A stretch of DNA of 64,000 nucleotides from Chlamydia muridarum str. Nigg (GTDB taxonomy: Bacteria; Chlamydiota; Chlamydiia; Chlamydiales; Chlamydiaceae): the NCBI RefSeq assembly GCF_000006685.1, contig NC_002620.2:282801-346800 (forward strand), written 5' to 3'. Below the pieces are notes generated by a model. It worked only from the letters and a program-made list of their open reading frames with translations. It was not told where the DNA came from and ran no database searches. The first letter of the stretch is position 1. The number at the start of each line of letters is the position of its first letter. A program made the translations under genes and the position numbers. Shown here piece after piece: positions 8,865 through 16,901 of this stretch.

Positions 8865-10350
8865 AAAGACTGCGGGCAGCATCATGTTGTGTTTGTAGAA
8901 TTTGTAGTAAGAAGCTGTCCATATTTCTCCAGTGATCTTTGAGCTCTTCTATTGATCGGACCATTTCATCGTGTTCTAAGCGAAAAATTTCTTTATAACT
9001 TTCTGCTATAGTTCGTGTTGCATTGGCACGAAGATCATAAATAGTTGAAGAGACTTTTGCTAACTCGGACAGAGAGGCACAGACTTTCCCCATTCCTTCA
9101 AAGAAAACTTTTGATGAAGATTGTTTCCAGCCTCCCGTTGCTCTACGGATGATATTGAGTAGCCCTTCTCCTCCGACTTCTCCAATTATGGGAGAAATCG
9201 CTCCGAAAATACCTAAGGTAGCTGTGGCAATGCCTAGCCATTTTGTAATTTGAGCTTGTTTAGAGAAGGAATTAGCAATAGTTTTAGCTTCCTGCATGAA
9301 GTGTTCTCGAGCGGATCTTCGTTCAAGAAGATTTTGTTCTCGGCTGTTGAGCATAAGTTTCATGATTTCTGCACAGATGCGCAAAATATCTAAATGGTTT
9401 ATGCGCATGCGTAGCAATTGACTGAGTTGAGACTGGGAAAGAGCAAACTCACAAACCTCTTGAGGTAAAGATTCTGGATGAAAGTTTTGTTTCTGTTGTT
9501 TCCTTGTACAAGGAGAAACATCTGTTTCATTTGATAAATCTTCCTTTTCTTCTTGTTGGTCAGAGTGATCTTGATTGTGATTGCGCTCCTGATCGACGTC
9601 TTTAGAATGACTTTCTTGATCATGTGATAGCCTTTCTCTGATAACAGTCTCTTTATGTGCCGCTGTCTCAAAAAGCGCCATAGGGCTGAGAGGTGCTCGA
9701 AAGGGAGAAAGTTTCTCTCGAGATGAAGAAAGATGACTGGAATCCTTGGTAAGCATTGCAGAGCGATTTTTCACTGAGGCAAGAGGACTTTCTTTGCTGA
9801 AGATCTTAACAGGAACATTCAAGGTTAGAACTGTGCTTCGTGAAGTAGCTTGGTTAGTTTGTGTAAGATGAGGGCAAGGTAGCGAAACTGTAAGTGGTGT
9901 GCCTCTTAGAGGAACAGTTTGTTGTGAAGTTGTGCATAAACGTCCTTGCATAGAAGAGGTTGAGGAAGTTTTAGGGGAAGGAATTGTGCGTTGCAGCATG
10001 CTTTGGCTTTGAGAATGATTGCGCTCCGATTGACTTGTTGAGGATTCCTGAGTAGATGTGGAGATGATTATTCGAGAAGAAGAACCGGATTGTTTAGAGG
10101 TATATTGAGTAAGTAGAGGCTCTTTTTGTGGAGAAAAGTATTTGGTCTCGGGGGAAAGAGTTTTTTCTGTTTGTGTAATGACAGATACACAAAGGTCAGA
10201 AAGGTTTCTTACTAAAGCTAATTGCTGTGATTCGGGAACTTGCACGTCGATAGAAAGATCAGAGGTTGCTTCACAAGCAGTTTCTGGCTGCTCTCCGGAT
10301 AATATTATTTGTGGTGAAGGGGGTGTTTCTTGAGTTGCTGGGATCGTCAT
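8857..10350 (-). CDS. copD2: Type III secretion translocator CopD2 (CT860 homologue)
   Basis: A YopD-like minor translocator. The first 270 of 497 residues are low-complexity, rich in Ser, Gln, Thr and Pro. A charged stretch follows (about 230-265), then an alpha-helical C-terminal part with one hydrophobic segment near residues 372-395 (LGIATATLGIFGAISPI) and amphipathic helices to the end. One hydrophobic segment is the pattern of the YopD class; its partner upstream has the two-segment YopB pattern. It is the last gene of a four-gene operon, starting 12 bases after copB2. It probably inserts with CopB2 into host membranes after export. Function rests on family, gene order and topology, since the sequence itself is poorly conserved. 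Confidence 0.85.
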   Translation of the reverse strand: MTIPATQETPPSPQIILSGEQPETACEATSDLSIDVQVPESQQLALVRNLSDLCVSVITQTEKTLSPETKYFSPQKEPLLTQYTSKQSGSSSRIIISTSTQESSTSQSERNHSQSQSMLQRTIPSPKTSSTSSMQGRLCTTSQQTVPLRGTPLTVSLPCPHLTQTNQATSRSTVLTLNVPVKIFSKESPLASVKNRSAMLTKDSSHLSSSREKLSPFRAPLSPMALFETAAHKETVIRERLSHDQESHSKDVDQERNHNQDHSDQQEEKEDLSNETDVSPCTRKQQKQNFHPESLPQEVCEFALSQSQLSQLLRMRINHLDILRICAEIMKLMLNSREQNLLERRSAREHFMQEAKTIANSFSKQAQITKWLGIATATLGIFGAISPIIGEVGGEGLLNIIRRATGGWKQSSSKVFFEGMGKVCASLSELAKVSSTIYDLRANATRTIAESYKEIFRLEHDEMVRSIEELKDHWRNMDSFLLQILQTQHDAARSLYQ

Positions 10351-10362
10351 AATTCTGAATCG

Positions 10363-11889
10363 CTATCGTAAGGCTTCTACAAATGTCTGGCCAATTTCTT
10401 TTTGTAATTGTAGGGTTTCTGAGAGTTGTTCAAAAGAGGTTTGCATAGAATCAAGAAGCTGTTCCGTACGTAAAAAGTATTCATCACGTTCCCAATTCAC
10501 TAGCTCGATCTGTGCATCGATTTGGGCGCAACGTGCACGAATTTTTTGGCTGCTGGATTGTAAAGAAAGAGCAATACCCTGTGTCAATCCAAGCATGCCA
10601 GATAATGCTGGGGAAATGGATTTGACAACCCCTTCTAAAAGGGGACTCATTCCTAATTTGGCAACGTATAAAGATGAGGCTGATAAGACACAGCTGAAAA
10701 GGGTTAAGGCGAGTTTAACATAACCAAGATAACGGATCTTCCTTTCTAGATCTTTGCCAGGGAGATGTTTGGCAATGGCCCGCCAACCATCAAAAACTTC
10801 TATAAGGGATATAACGATCATAATTAAGGCTGCGAAAAGAGAGAACCAAGAAAGGATTCCACCTCCCATAGCTATAATGGTTACAGCCACTCCCATTTCT
10901 GCCCACGGGACGATAGCTGCAACGAGGCTAGCTAGAGAATCCCAGAATCGCGTAGTCTTAGATTTATCAACAATTTTTTGCATCTGTTCGATGCGTTGCT
11001 GGTGCAGCATAGTTAATTCTTTTTGAGTGATTTCTAAATTTTCTTTGTGAGCGGAATAGGCAGAGAAATCTGAGAGAATGCCCTGTTTGGTGAGAAGATA
11101 GCTTAAGGAGAAAATTCCGACAGTAGGAGGAGTAATAACAGGGACTACTGTTATTGCCCGAGCTTTTCTTTTTTGTATTCTATGAGATTTTTGTTGAGAA
11201 TGCGGATCTTCTTTTGAGGGATGATCAGAAGAATCTGGGTACTCGCTAAATGTTTGCGACGGTGAGGAAGGGGAATGAAACCAGGTATTCTTTTGTTCTT
11301 GTGCTACGGCATCCTCTTTTTTTGGTGAAATGAGCTGGGCTTTTAGAAGCGATTCTGTTTTAGGAGATGGGAGGGGTGTGTCTTCTATGAAGAAAGATGG
11401 GCGCTCGTGAGAAAGAGGGGTTGAAGAACTTTCGTTATGATCAAGGCTTTGAGGGATTGTTTCTGAAAATTGGAGAGACTGCGAGAAACTTTTTTCGGAG
11501 TTTTCTTTAGGTGGAGTTTGGGGAGAAAAGAGTCCTTTTGCCGACAACGTGCGAAGAGGAGTTTTAGTATGGTGTTGGGAAAAAAGGTTCCAAGGGGAAG
11601 ATGTTGTAGTGCGTATGGTTGCAGAGAGCTGTGAGGAGGGGGAGCTTCCAAAAAGCAGAATACGTTCTTTAGATGTAGCCAATTGCAGTTTAGCAAGGGG
11701 TTTGGGAGAGGATTTAGATCTAGAAAAACAGTTGGCGAAAATTTTTTGTATGCAGGGAGGGGTAGTTTCTGTGGATAGAGAGCAGGAAAAAGGAAAAGTC
11801 TCTGATTGAGAAACAGGAGTAGAGGCATCTGGAATATCAGGTGATTGAGAAAGAACGATGTCTGTTGCTTGTGCAAACCAGGATGACAT
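10363..11889 (-). CDS. copB2: Type III secretion translocator CopB2 (CT861 homologue)
   Basis: A YopB-like major translocator of 508 residues. The N-terminal half is Ser/Pro-rich and probably disordered. The C-terminal half carries two hydrophobic regions (about 315-365, AVTIIAMGGGILSWFSLFAA, and 390-445) linked by a short charged loop, then a predicted coiled coil to the end (QIDAQIELVNWERDEYFL). This topology is typical of pore-forming T3SS translocators. It follows the chaperone gene by 28 bases and precedes copD2 by 12, so chaperone and both hydrophobic clients are co-transcribed. Chlamydia carries a second copB-copD set elsewhere; this is the accessory set. Confidence 0.88.
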   Translation of the reverse strand: MSSWFAQATDIVLSQSPDIPDASTPVSQSETFPFSCSLSTETTPPCIQKIFANCFSRSKSSPKPLAKLQLATSKERILLFGSSPSSQLSATIRTTTSSPWNLFSQHHTKTPLRTLSAKGLFSPQTPPKENSEKSFSQSLQFSETIPQSLDHNESSSTPLSHERPSFFIEDTPLPSPKTESLLKAQLISPKKEDAVAQEQKNTWFHSPSSPSQTFSEYPDSSDHPSKEDPHSQQKSHRIQKRKARAITVVPVITPPTVGIFSLSYLLTKQGILSDFSAYSAHKENLEITQKELTMLHQQRIEQMQKIVDKSKTTRFWDSLASLVAAIVPWAEMGVAVTIIAMGGGILSWFSLFAALIMIVISLIEVFDGWRAIAKHLPGKDLERKIRYLGYVKLALTLFSCVLSASSLYVAKLGMSPLLEGVVKSISPALSGMLGLTQGIALSLQSSSQKIRARCAQIDAQIELVNWERDEYFLRTEQLLDSMQTSFEQLSETLQLQKEIGQTFVEALR

Positions 11890-11917
11890 AATGACGTAAG
11901 TCCTCTGTGGTCTTATT

Positions 11918-12436
11918 TTAGGCGTACGATTTAATCGCTAAAATCTCTTCTTTTAAAGCATTGTAAGCAGAGCTTATCTTAGCTTTTTGCCATGCGAGAT
12001 CTAGGGCTTTTTCAGCTTCTTCAGGATTGTTGAGAAGAGTGTAGCAGACATAGGCATAGTAATGAGGATAAGGATCTTTTTCCCTTAGGAATGCCGCTAC
12101 ACTATAGGCATGAAGGGCTTGTTGATATTTTTGGAGCATGTGGAGAGAAGCTCCTAATGAAAACCAAAACTTAGAAACGAAGGGATTAAAGAAAACCAAC
12201 CAGTAGAAAGCCATAGAGCTTTCATCATACTCTCCTTGAAGGTAGGCATGGTATCCTTCTTTGTAAATCTGTTCAAGGTCTTCTGAAGATAATTTGAAAA
12301 CTTTTTGATAAGTATCCAGAGGAATATTTTTGTTTGGTATATATTTCTCAAAATACGCTTCCATATCCTCTGGAAGAGGATGCAGATGCGGATGAGAACG
12401 AGAGATTTTATCAAGTAGATAGGCTAAATAACGCAT
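11918..12436 (-). CDS. LcrH/SycD-type TPR chaperone for translocators (CT862 homologue, Scc3)
   Basis: A 172-residue class II T3SS chaperone made of tetratricopeptide repeats. The repeats are readable (KEGYHAYLQGEYDESSMAFY, then FWFSLGASLHMLQKYQQALH, then PHYYAYVCYTLLNNPEEA). SycD-type chaperones hold the translocators soluble in the bacterial cytoplasm until secretion. The start codon overlaps the stop of the upstream gene by one base (TAATG), suggesting translational coupling, and the gene directly precedes copB2 and copD2, its expected clients. Confidence 0.93.
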   Translation of the reverse strand: MRYLAYLLDKISRSHPHLHPLPEDMEAYFEKYIPNKNIPLDTYQKVFKLSSEDLEQIYKEGYHAYLQGEYDESSMAFYWLVFFNPFVSKFWFSLGASLHMLQKYQQALHAYSVAAFLREKDPYPHYYAYVCYTLLNNPEEAEKALDLAWQKAKISSAYNALKEEILAIKSYA

Positions 12437-13908
12437 TAGGGACGCAAGTTGTGGACAAAAGTGTCCATAAGTTCCTTCAAGAGTTTCAAAACATTAGATC
12501 TTGTTTGATGGCATTGAGAGACTTCTTGGAGAAGCCGTTGCATGTCTGTTCGTTCTAATTGAGTAATTTTCTCCATATTTTCTTTGAACATCTGGATGTT
12601 TTCTTTCAAAAGTTTTTTTTCATCTTCGGACCAGTTATACGAGTCTCCAATCGAGACTCCTAAGTTTTTTGCATGATCAACAAGAGCGCGCATTTCTGCA
12701 TTTTGATCCCAGTCAATGGCTCCTTTCTCATTGTTAATTTTTGACAATAGCAGAGTAAGTGAATCAACATTATCTGTACGTTCCTTAACGCGTGCATAGA
12801 GCTTGTTTGCCTCGGCCTCTGCTTGGCCTAAAATTCTGGCCATAAGCTCCATGAAACGGGTGAAAACGTTTTCGATTCGAGGAGATTTTTTTGGGAGGGA
12901 TTCCACAGAATTTTGAGAAGAAAATAATGACATGGGGGAAGGAGGCCTTTTCCGGAAAGTACTTTGACTAGATTTTTGGTTTGGAGTGGAGTTATAGGCA
13001 AAGTAGGAAACGGAGAAAGCCTCTTCAAGATTCTCATTTTCCTGATTCGATGACGTTTTGTTCTTATTTTTTCTCTCCGACGATATCTTTATGTTTTCTG
13101 ATTGATCATCTTCCTGATAAGAATCATCTCCGTTGCGCTCTCGGTCAGAGTTTTCCCTTTGACGGCCCTCTTGTTTTTCTTTTTCTGTTGAACCAGTTTT
13201 GTTTGTTTGTCCAGATAGATCCTGTTCCTTTTGAGAAAAGAACGTTATTCCCGTTGAGAGCCCAGATTGGTGAGAGCGTGTATTATCGTTAGAAGAGTTT
13301 TGAGAGGAAGTTGGATTAGCTCGGTTATGAGGAACGATAGACGAAGGAACAGCTCTAACTATGTTTTGCTCTGAATGTGAAAATAGAGAGGGTTGTCCTT
13401 GCATAGCAAGGGGGCGGGCTAAAGGTTGAGTAGATGGCTCTTTAGAAGAGAGGGAAGGAAGGGACTGTGATGATGCCTTCGTTTGTAAAGAAAATATGGA
13501 AGATTTTGTTGTCGGATTGGGACGATTCGGAGAAACTGTGCTCTTTTGCAAAGAAAGAGGGGTGTCGGAAGAGGGAGTTTTTTCCAAATCTTGTACAAGT
13601 TCTGCAATTTGAATTTCCAGATCGACTGTTTCAGGAGGAAGGAAAATGAGGTTGTGTTGGAAAGCTGGGGGAAGGAGTCCCTCCTGAGCTGCATAAATGC
13701 TAGCGATTCCTAACAAGGAGATCAGAGATTCGTTACACCCCTCTTCAATAGATTGAGACAGAGTGACATCTCCTATGGTTGTTTTCAATACTCCTCTTTC
13801 TTGAACAGTGTTTTGGGATAAATTTTCTAGGTCTCCTTTGAAAGAAGGATTTGCTGACACACTGGAAAAAGGAGAAGAGGTATCCATAGTTGCAGAAGTT
13901 TGTATCAC
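12436..13908 (-). CDS. First gene of the accessory translocator operon (CT863 homologue)
   Basis: The function is not established from sequence. The 490-residue protein has a long Ser/Gln/Asn-rich N-terminal half with a charged tract near 240-290 and an alpha-helical C-terminal region of about 140 residues (ELMARILGQAEAEANKLYAR onward). It shares the short motif SPM(S/A)LF with CopD2, and both have a similar low-complexity N-terminus, a pattern of secreted substrates. It sits where lcrV sits in lcrV-lcrH-yopB-yopD, so a tip or filament role is possible but unproven. The start is a GTG at 13908, next to a GAAAGG site lying in a small hairpin; an ATG at 13887 is the alternative. Confidence 0.8.
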   Translation of the reverse strand: MIQTSATMDTSSPFSSVSANPSFKGDLENLSQNTVQERGVLKTTIGDVTLSQSIEEGCNESLISLLGIASIYAAQEGLLPPAFQHNLIFLPPETVDLEIQIAELVQDLEKTPSSDTPLSLQKSTVSPNRPNPTTKSSIFSLQTKASSQSLPSLSSKEPSTQPLARPLAMQGQPSLFSHSEQNIVRAVPSSIVPHNRANPTSSQNSSNDNTRSHQSGLSTGITFFSQKEQDLSGQTNKTGSTEKEKQEGRQRENSDRERNGDDSYQEDDQSENIKISSERKNKNKTSSNQENENLEEAFSVSYFAYNSTPNQKSSQSTFRKRPPSPMSLFSSQNSVESLPKKSPRIENVFTRFMELMARILGQAEAEANKLYARVKERTDNVDSLTLLLSKINNEKGAIDWDQNAEMRALVDHAKNLGVSIGDSYNWSEDEKKLLKENIQMFKENMEKITQLERTDMQRLLQEVSQCHQTRSNVLKLLKELMDTFVHNLRP

Positions 13909-14252
13909 AGGCCTTTCAGAAAGGAGGGACCTTAGCTAAAAAAGTATTTTTCATGCAAGTTTGATGATTAATCTTTTAGAAAATGTTACTGTCTGAAATT
14001 CAGTATATTAATAGAGATTTCTATCTGTTGATGATAGGTGGGAATTACGCTGCAGAGATCAGGATGATCAGGAAGAAAAAGAGGAGATATTGATACAATG
14101 GAGTAGGAATATTTATTTTTTTTATCTGATCAAAAAGTGGAAAATCGCATCGTTCTTATCGATGCATAGAGACAAATAGTCCTAGAAGGTAATTAACTTA
14201 TTGCTAAAATAAGCGGTTGGAGATACCATTGTCTTCTCTATTAATCATCTGT
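13909..14252. other. Divergent intergenic region: T3SS operon leader and tRNA-Leu promoter
   Basis: The left end holds the minus-strand leader of the translocator operon, with the perfect inverted repeat CCTTTC-A-GAAAGG at 13912-13924 next to its GTG start. The right end holds the tRNA promoter. The middle is AT-rich and contains no convincing ORF; I could not place a clear promoter for the T3SS operon. Confidence 0.6.
14217..14244 (+). promoter_or_regulatory. Sigma-66/70-type promoter of tRNA-Leu
   Basis: TTGGAG (-35) and TATTAA (-10) are separated by 16 bases, and the -10 box ends eight bases before the first tRNA base. Confidence 0.6.
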
Positions 14253-14334
14253 GCCCAGGTGGTGAAATTGGTAGACACGCTGGATTTAGGATCCAGTGCT
14301 TTGCGGCATGTAGGTTCAAGTCCTATCCTGGGCA
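14253..14334 (+). tRNA. tRNA-Leu, anticodon UAG
   Basis: An 82-base gene folds as a cloverleaf. The acceptor arms GCCCAGG and CCTGGGC pair fully with discriminator A. The anticodon stem is CTGGA/TCCAG with loop TTTAGGA, giving anticodon TAG, which reads CUA leucine codons. A short variable arm and the T-loop GTTCAAGTC are present. The 3' CCA is not encoded. Confidence 0.95.
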
Positions 14335-14432
14335 TGTCTTTCTTTCCAACTTTTTCAGATAGTGTTTGTGTTTTAATCGGGTAACCATGTCTGTGGCCTG
14401 TCTACAGCATTGGAAAAAGTGGGGGAAGATTA

Positions 14433-14750
14433 ATGAAACAACTGTCGATCCTTGCAGGAATGCTTTCGTTAAGTTCTGCTGTTTTTGGGGTGGATGCTGT
14501 ACATCTTGAGGATTTGGTTGGTCAATCCGAAAGCACTCTGGTTTCGGGAGTAGAGTTTGAAGATCAGGAAGGGAGAGAAACCCCTTACAGTTTCTACTAC
14601 CCTTACCAATATGAGTATTATTATCCTGAAACAGGAGTTGATGAGGAAGCTATAGAAGATTCGGATAGGAATCTAGAGTGCCCTTGTAAGAAGAAAAAAG
14701 CTGAGAAAAAAAAGAAGACCTCTCAGACCTCTCGTCGAAGAAGATCCTAG
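14433..14750 (+). CDS. Small exported protein with Tyr-rich middle and Lys/Arg-rich tail
   Basis: I do not recognise a family. The 105-residue product begins with a likely signal peptide (MKQLSILAGMLSLSSAVFG followed by VDA). An acidic stretch follows, then a tyrosine-rich segment around residues 50-67 (YSFYYPYQYEYYYPE), a second acidic stretch, a CPC motif, and a strongly basic tail (KKKKAEKKKKTSQTSRRRRS). The start has a nearby purine-rich GGGGGAAGAT site. It overlaps the convergent xerD gene by four bases. The alternating charge layout suggests a periplasmic or surface protein that binds acidic partners, but this is guesswork. Confidence 0.7.
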   Translation: MKQLSILAGMLSLSSAVFGVDAVHLEDLVGQSESTLVSGVEFEDQEGRETPYSFYYPYQYEYYYPETGVDEEAIEDSDRNLECPCKKKKAEKKKKTSQTSRRRRS

Positions 14751-15652
14751 GAACTACTCCTCGGATGATGGGTGTGAAATTTTTCAATAATGCTCTCAGA
14801 AGCTACATGCGTGTAGATTTCCGTGGAAGAGATGCGTGCATGTCCTAGCATTTCTTGAATAATTCGGAGATCTGCTTGGTTGTTGAGTAGGTGTGTGGCA
14901 AATGCGTGCCGCAAAGAGTGTGGTGAGATGTGTTTTGTTGTGACGAGTTTTGCATAGAAAGTAATGCGCTTCCATACACAAGAGCGTTCTAATTTTTTCC
15001 CTCTGATGGACAAAAATACATGTTCTTCAGAGGGATTTTTCTTTTGAAATCTTTCTCTAAACATGGTCAAGTACGAATCAATAGTCTGTCGTGCTTTGAT
15101 ACTAATAGGAACGAGACGAGTTTTCCTGCCCTTTCCAGTCACACGAATAAAATCATCACTGATATCTCCAATACAAAGATCACAGAGTTCGGATACACGA
15201 ATTCCTGTAGCATAAAATGTATAAAGGATAGCCGTATCTCTGTTTGCTATATAAGCATCTAAATTCAGAGTATTAAGCGGCTGATTCAGTAGGGAGTTGA
15301 CTTCTTCTGTTGAAAGAATAGAAGGAAGCCTTTTCCAGACTTTAGGATGTTCTATGAAAGGCTGCTGATGGATAAGCTTAGCGTCTTTTAGGAAATGGAA
15401 GAACACTTTTAGGGCAATCAATCGCCTTGCTAAAGTCGTTTCTGATTCTTTTGCTTGATGACATTTTTCTACAAAAAGAAAAACACTCTCTTGGTTGATC
15501 ATGTCTGTAGTTTCAATGGGTACGCGTTGCAAAAAAAGAAGGATATCTTGGCAATAAGCTTGAACAGAAAGAGGGGCGATACCGCGGTCGACAGAAAGAA
15601 AGATTGTAAACTGTTCTATCAACTGTTGATGAAGGGGGAAAAGCATGGACAT
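14747..15652 (-). CDS. xerD: Tyrosine recombinase XerD (CT864)
   Basis: XerD resolves chromosome dimers at dif together with XerC and FtsK. The 301-residue protein has the SAM-like N-terminal core-binding domain and a C-terminal catalytic domain with all expected residues: Arg152 (TGIRVSEL), Lys174 (TGKGRKTR), His245 and Arg248 (HSLRHAFATHLL), His271 (LGHARISS) and the nucleophile Tyr280 (EIYTH). Two in-frame ATGs (codons 1 and 3) are possible starts. It converges on the small exported-protein gene. XerC versus XerD is judged by context, as this is the known position of the chlamydial xerD gene. Confidence 0.93.
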   Translation of the reverse strand: MSMLFPLHQQLIEQFTIFLSVDRGIAPLSVQAYCQDILLFLQRVPIETTDMINQESVFLFVEKCHQAKESETTLARRLIALKVFFHFLKDAKLIHQQPFIEHPKVWKRLPSILSTEEVNSLLNQPLNTLNLDAYIANRDTAILYTFYATGIRVSELCDLCIGDISDDFIRVTGKGRKTRLVPISIKARQTIDSYLTMFRERFQKKNPSEEHVFLSIRGKKLERSCVWKRITFYAKLVTTKHISPHSLRHAFATHLLNNQADLRIIQEMLGHARISSTEIYTHVASESIIEKFHTHHPRSSS

Positions 15653-15900
15653 CTTTTTACTTGAAGCTGAAAAACAAGAAGTATCATCAGACTTTTTATA
15701 TGGATAAACATTTTTAGAATATAAGAATGCGTTCTTCCTCTGTTTAAAATAAGAGTTCTTTTAATCCTAAGCTTAGGGTGTGTTTATTGATAATAACCTT
15801 TCTAAAAGGTACCATAGAAGGTCCCTCAATTGCTTTGAAGGAAGAGCCGTTAAAATAATAATGGGATTGGGGGAGACTAGTACAAAGGGCTGGGAGTTTT

Positions 15901-16887
15901 ATGATTAAGATAGCACAAAGTTTCAAACCTTACATAATGGAGCCTGGAGTCAAGATCCCTATTCCTGGTTCGACTTTGTACGCACAGGTATTTCCTTCGC
16001 TTTGGAGAATATTCTCTGCCTCACATACGCTATTAGACGAGGGAAGAATTCCTGTAAAAGGTCCTTTGAAACGTTTTGTAGTATTTCAGAACTTGAGTCG
16101 AGGAGGAGTTGCTGTACTGTCTGAACAGTATAAGTATTACCTTTCTCCTCAAGGATTTTATACCTCTTCTATAGCGGACCTTCCTCACTCTTCTTTTTAT
16201 CCTGGGGAATATGTTTCTTTTGGAGTGCACAAGCACGCAGATTTGGAAAAAATTCGGAGGAGAAAAGATCTTAAAGAGATCCTTCCTTTCTTATTTCGGC
16301 ACGGAGTGCTTTTGCAAAAGCAAGCTTTGCAACCTTTAGAAAAAACAGAGGTGTCTCTTCTCTTAAAGAAGTTGGACGAGGTGATCGCTGAAGTTGATAA
16401 AGAAAATGTGTATGCTTTATTAGTAAATTTCATTTACTCCGGGTTATCTAAAACTTTGTTGCCGCGTCTGTATGATGAAGAATATCAGGGGATAGTATCA
16501 GAAGATCCTAGACAAGGGAATGAGGAAGTTCCTTTTGCATTACTGAGAGCTGCTGCACTCAGTATGCAAAAGATCTTTATTCAAGAGCAGGAAGGAGTTG
16601 TGACCTTGTTACCCGTACTTCCCCCCGAATTCCCTTGCGGTCGTTGGGTTGGCCTTTCCCTTGATATTGGGGAAATTTCCTTCGAATGGACTAAAAAAAC
16701 GATTCGAAGGGTAGTTTTGAAAGCTCATTCTTCAAGAGAAATCGTGGTAACCAGTCCAGGAGTTCGATTGTGTCGTTTCCGTATTGAGGAACAGGGTAAG
16801 ATTATCTCTTGTAAAATTAAAAAAAATTTAGAAAAGGTGGAGATAAAAGCGGGAACCACGTATCTATGGGACCGTTTTTGTAAATAA
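15901..16887 (+). CDS. Uncharacterised protein upstream of glgB (CT865 homologue)
   Basis: A 328-residue cytoplasmic-looking protein with no signal peptide or membrane segment. The N-terminal half is unfamiliar. From about residue 240 the sequence (LLPVLPPEFPCGRWVGLSLD, then a FEWTKK strand and VVLKAHSS) resembles the beta-sandwich that ends GH95/GH65-type glycoside hydrolases, where LLPALP...W...G...GL...G is typical. The gene ends 14 bases before glgB in the same direction, so co-transcription is likely and a glycan or glycogen role is plausible. The resemblance is from memory and limited to one short region. No catalytic (alpha/alpha)6 barrel of full length fits in this protein. Confidence 0.75.
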   Translation: MIKIAQSFKPYIMEPGVKIPIPGSTLYAQVFPSLWRIFSASHTLLDEGRIPVKGPLKRFVVFQNLSRGGVAVLSEQYKYYLSPQGFYTSSIADLPHSSFYPGEYVSFGVHKHADLEKIRRRKDLKEILPFLFRHGVLLQKQALQPLEKTEVSLLLKKLDEVIAEVDKENVYALLVNFIYSGLSKTLLPRLYDEEYQGIVSEDPRQGNEEVPFALLRAAALSMQKIFIQEQEGVVTLLPVLPPEFPCGRWVGLSLDIGEISFEWTKKTIRRVVLKAHSSREIVVTSPGVRLCRFRIEEQGKIISCKIKKNLEKVEIKAGTTYLWDRFCK

Positions 16888-16901
16888 ACGCAGAAAATGT
16901 C

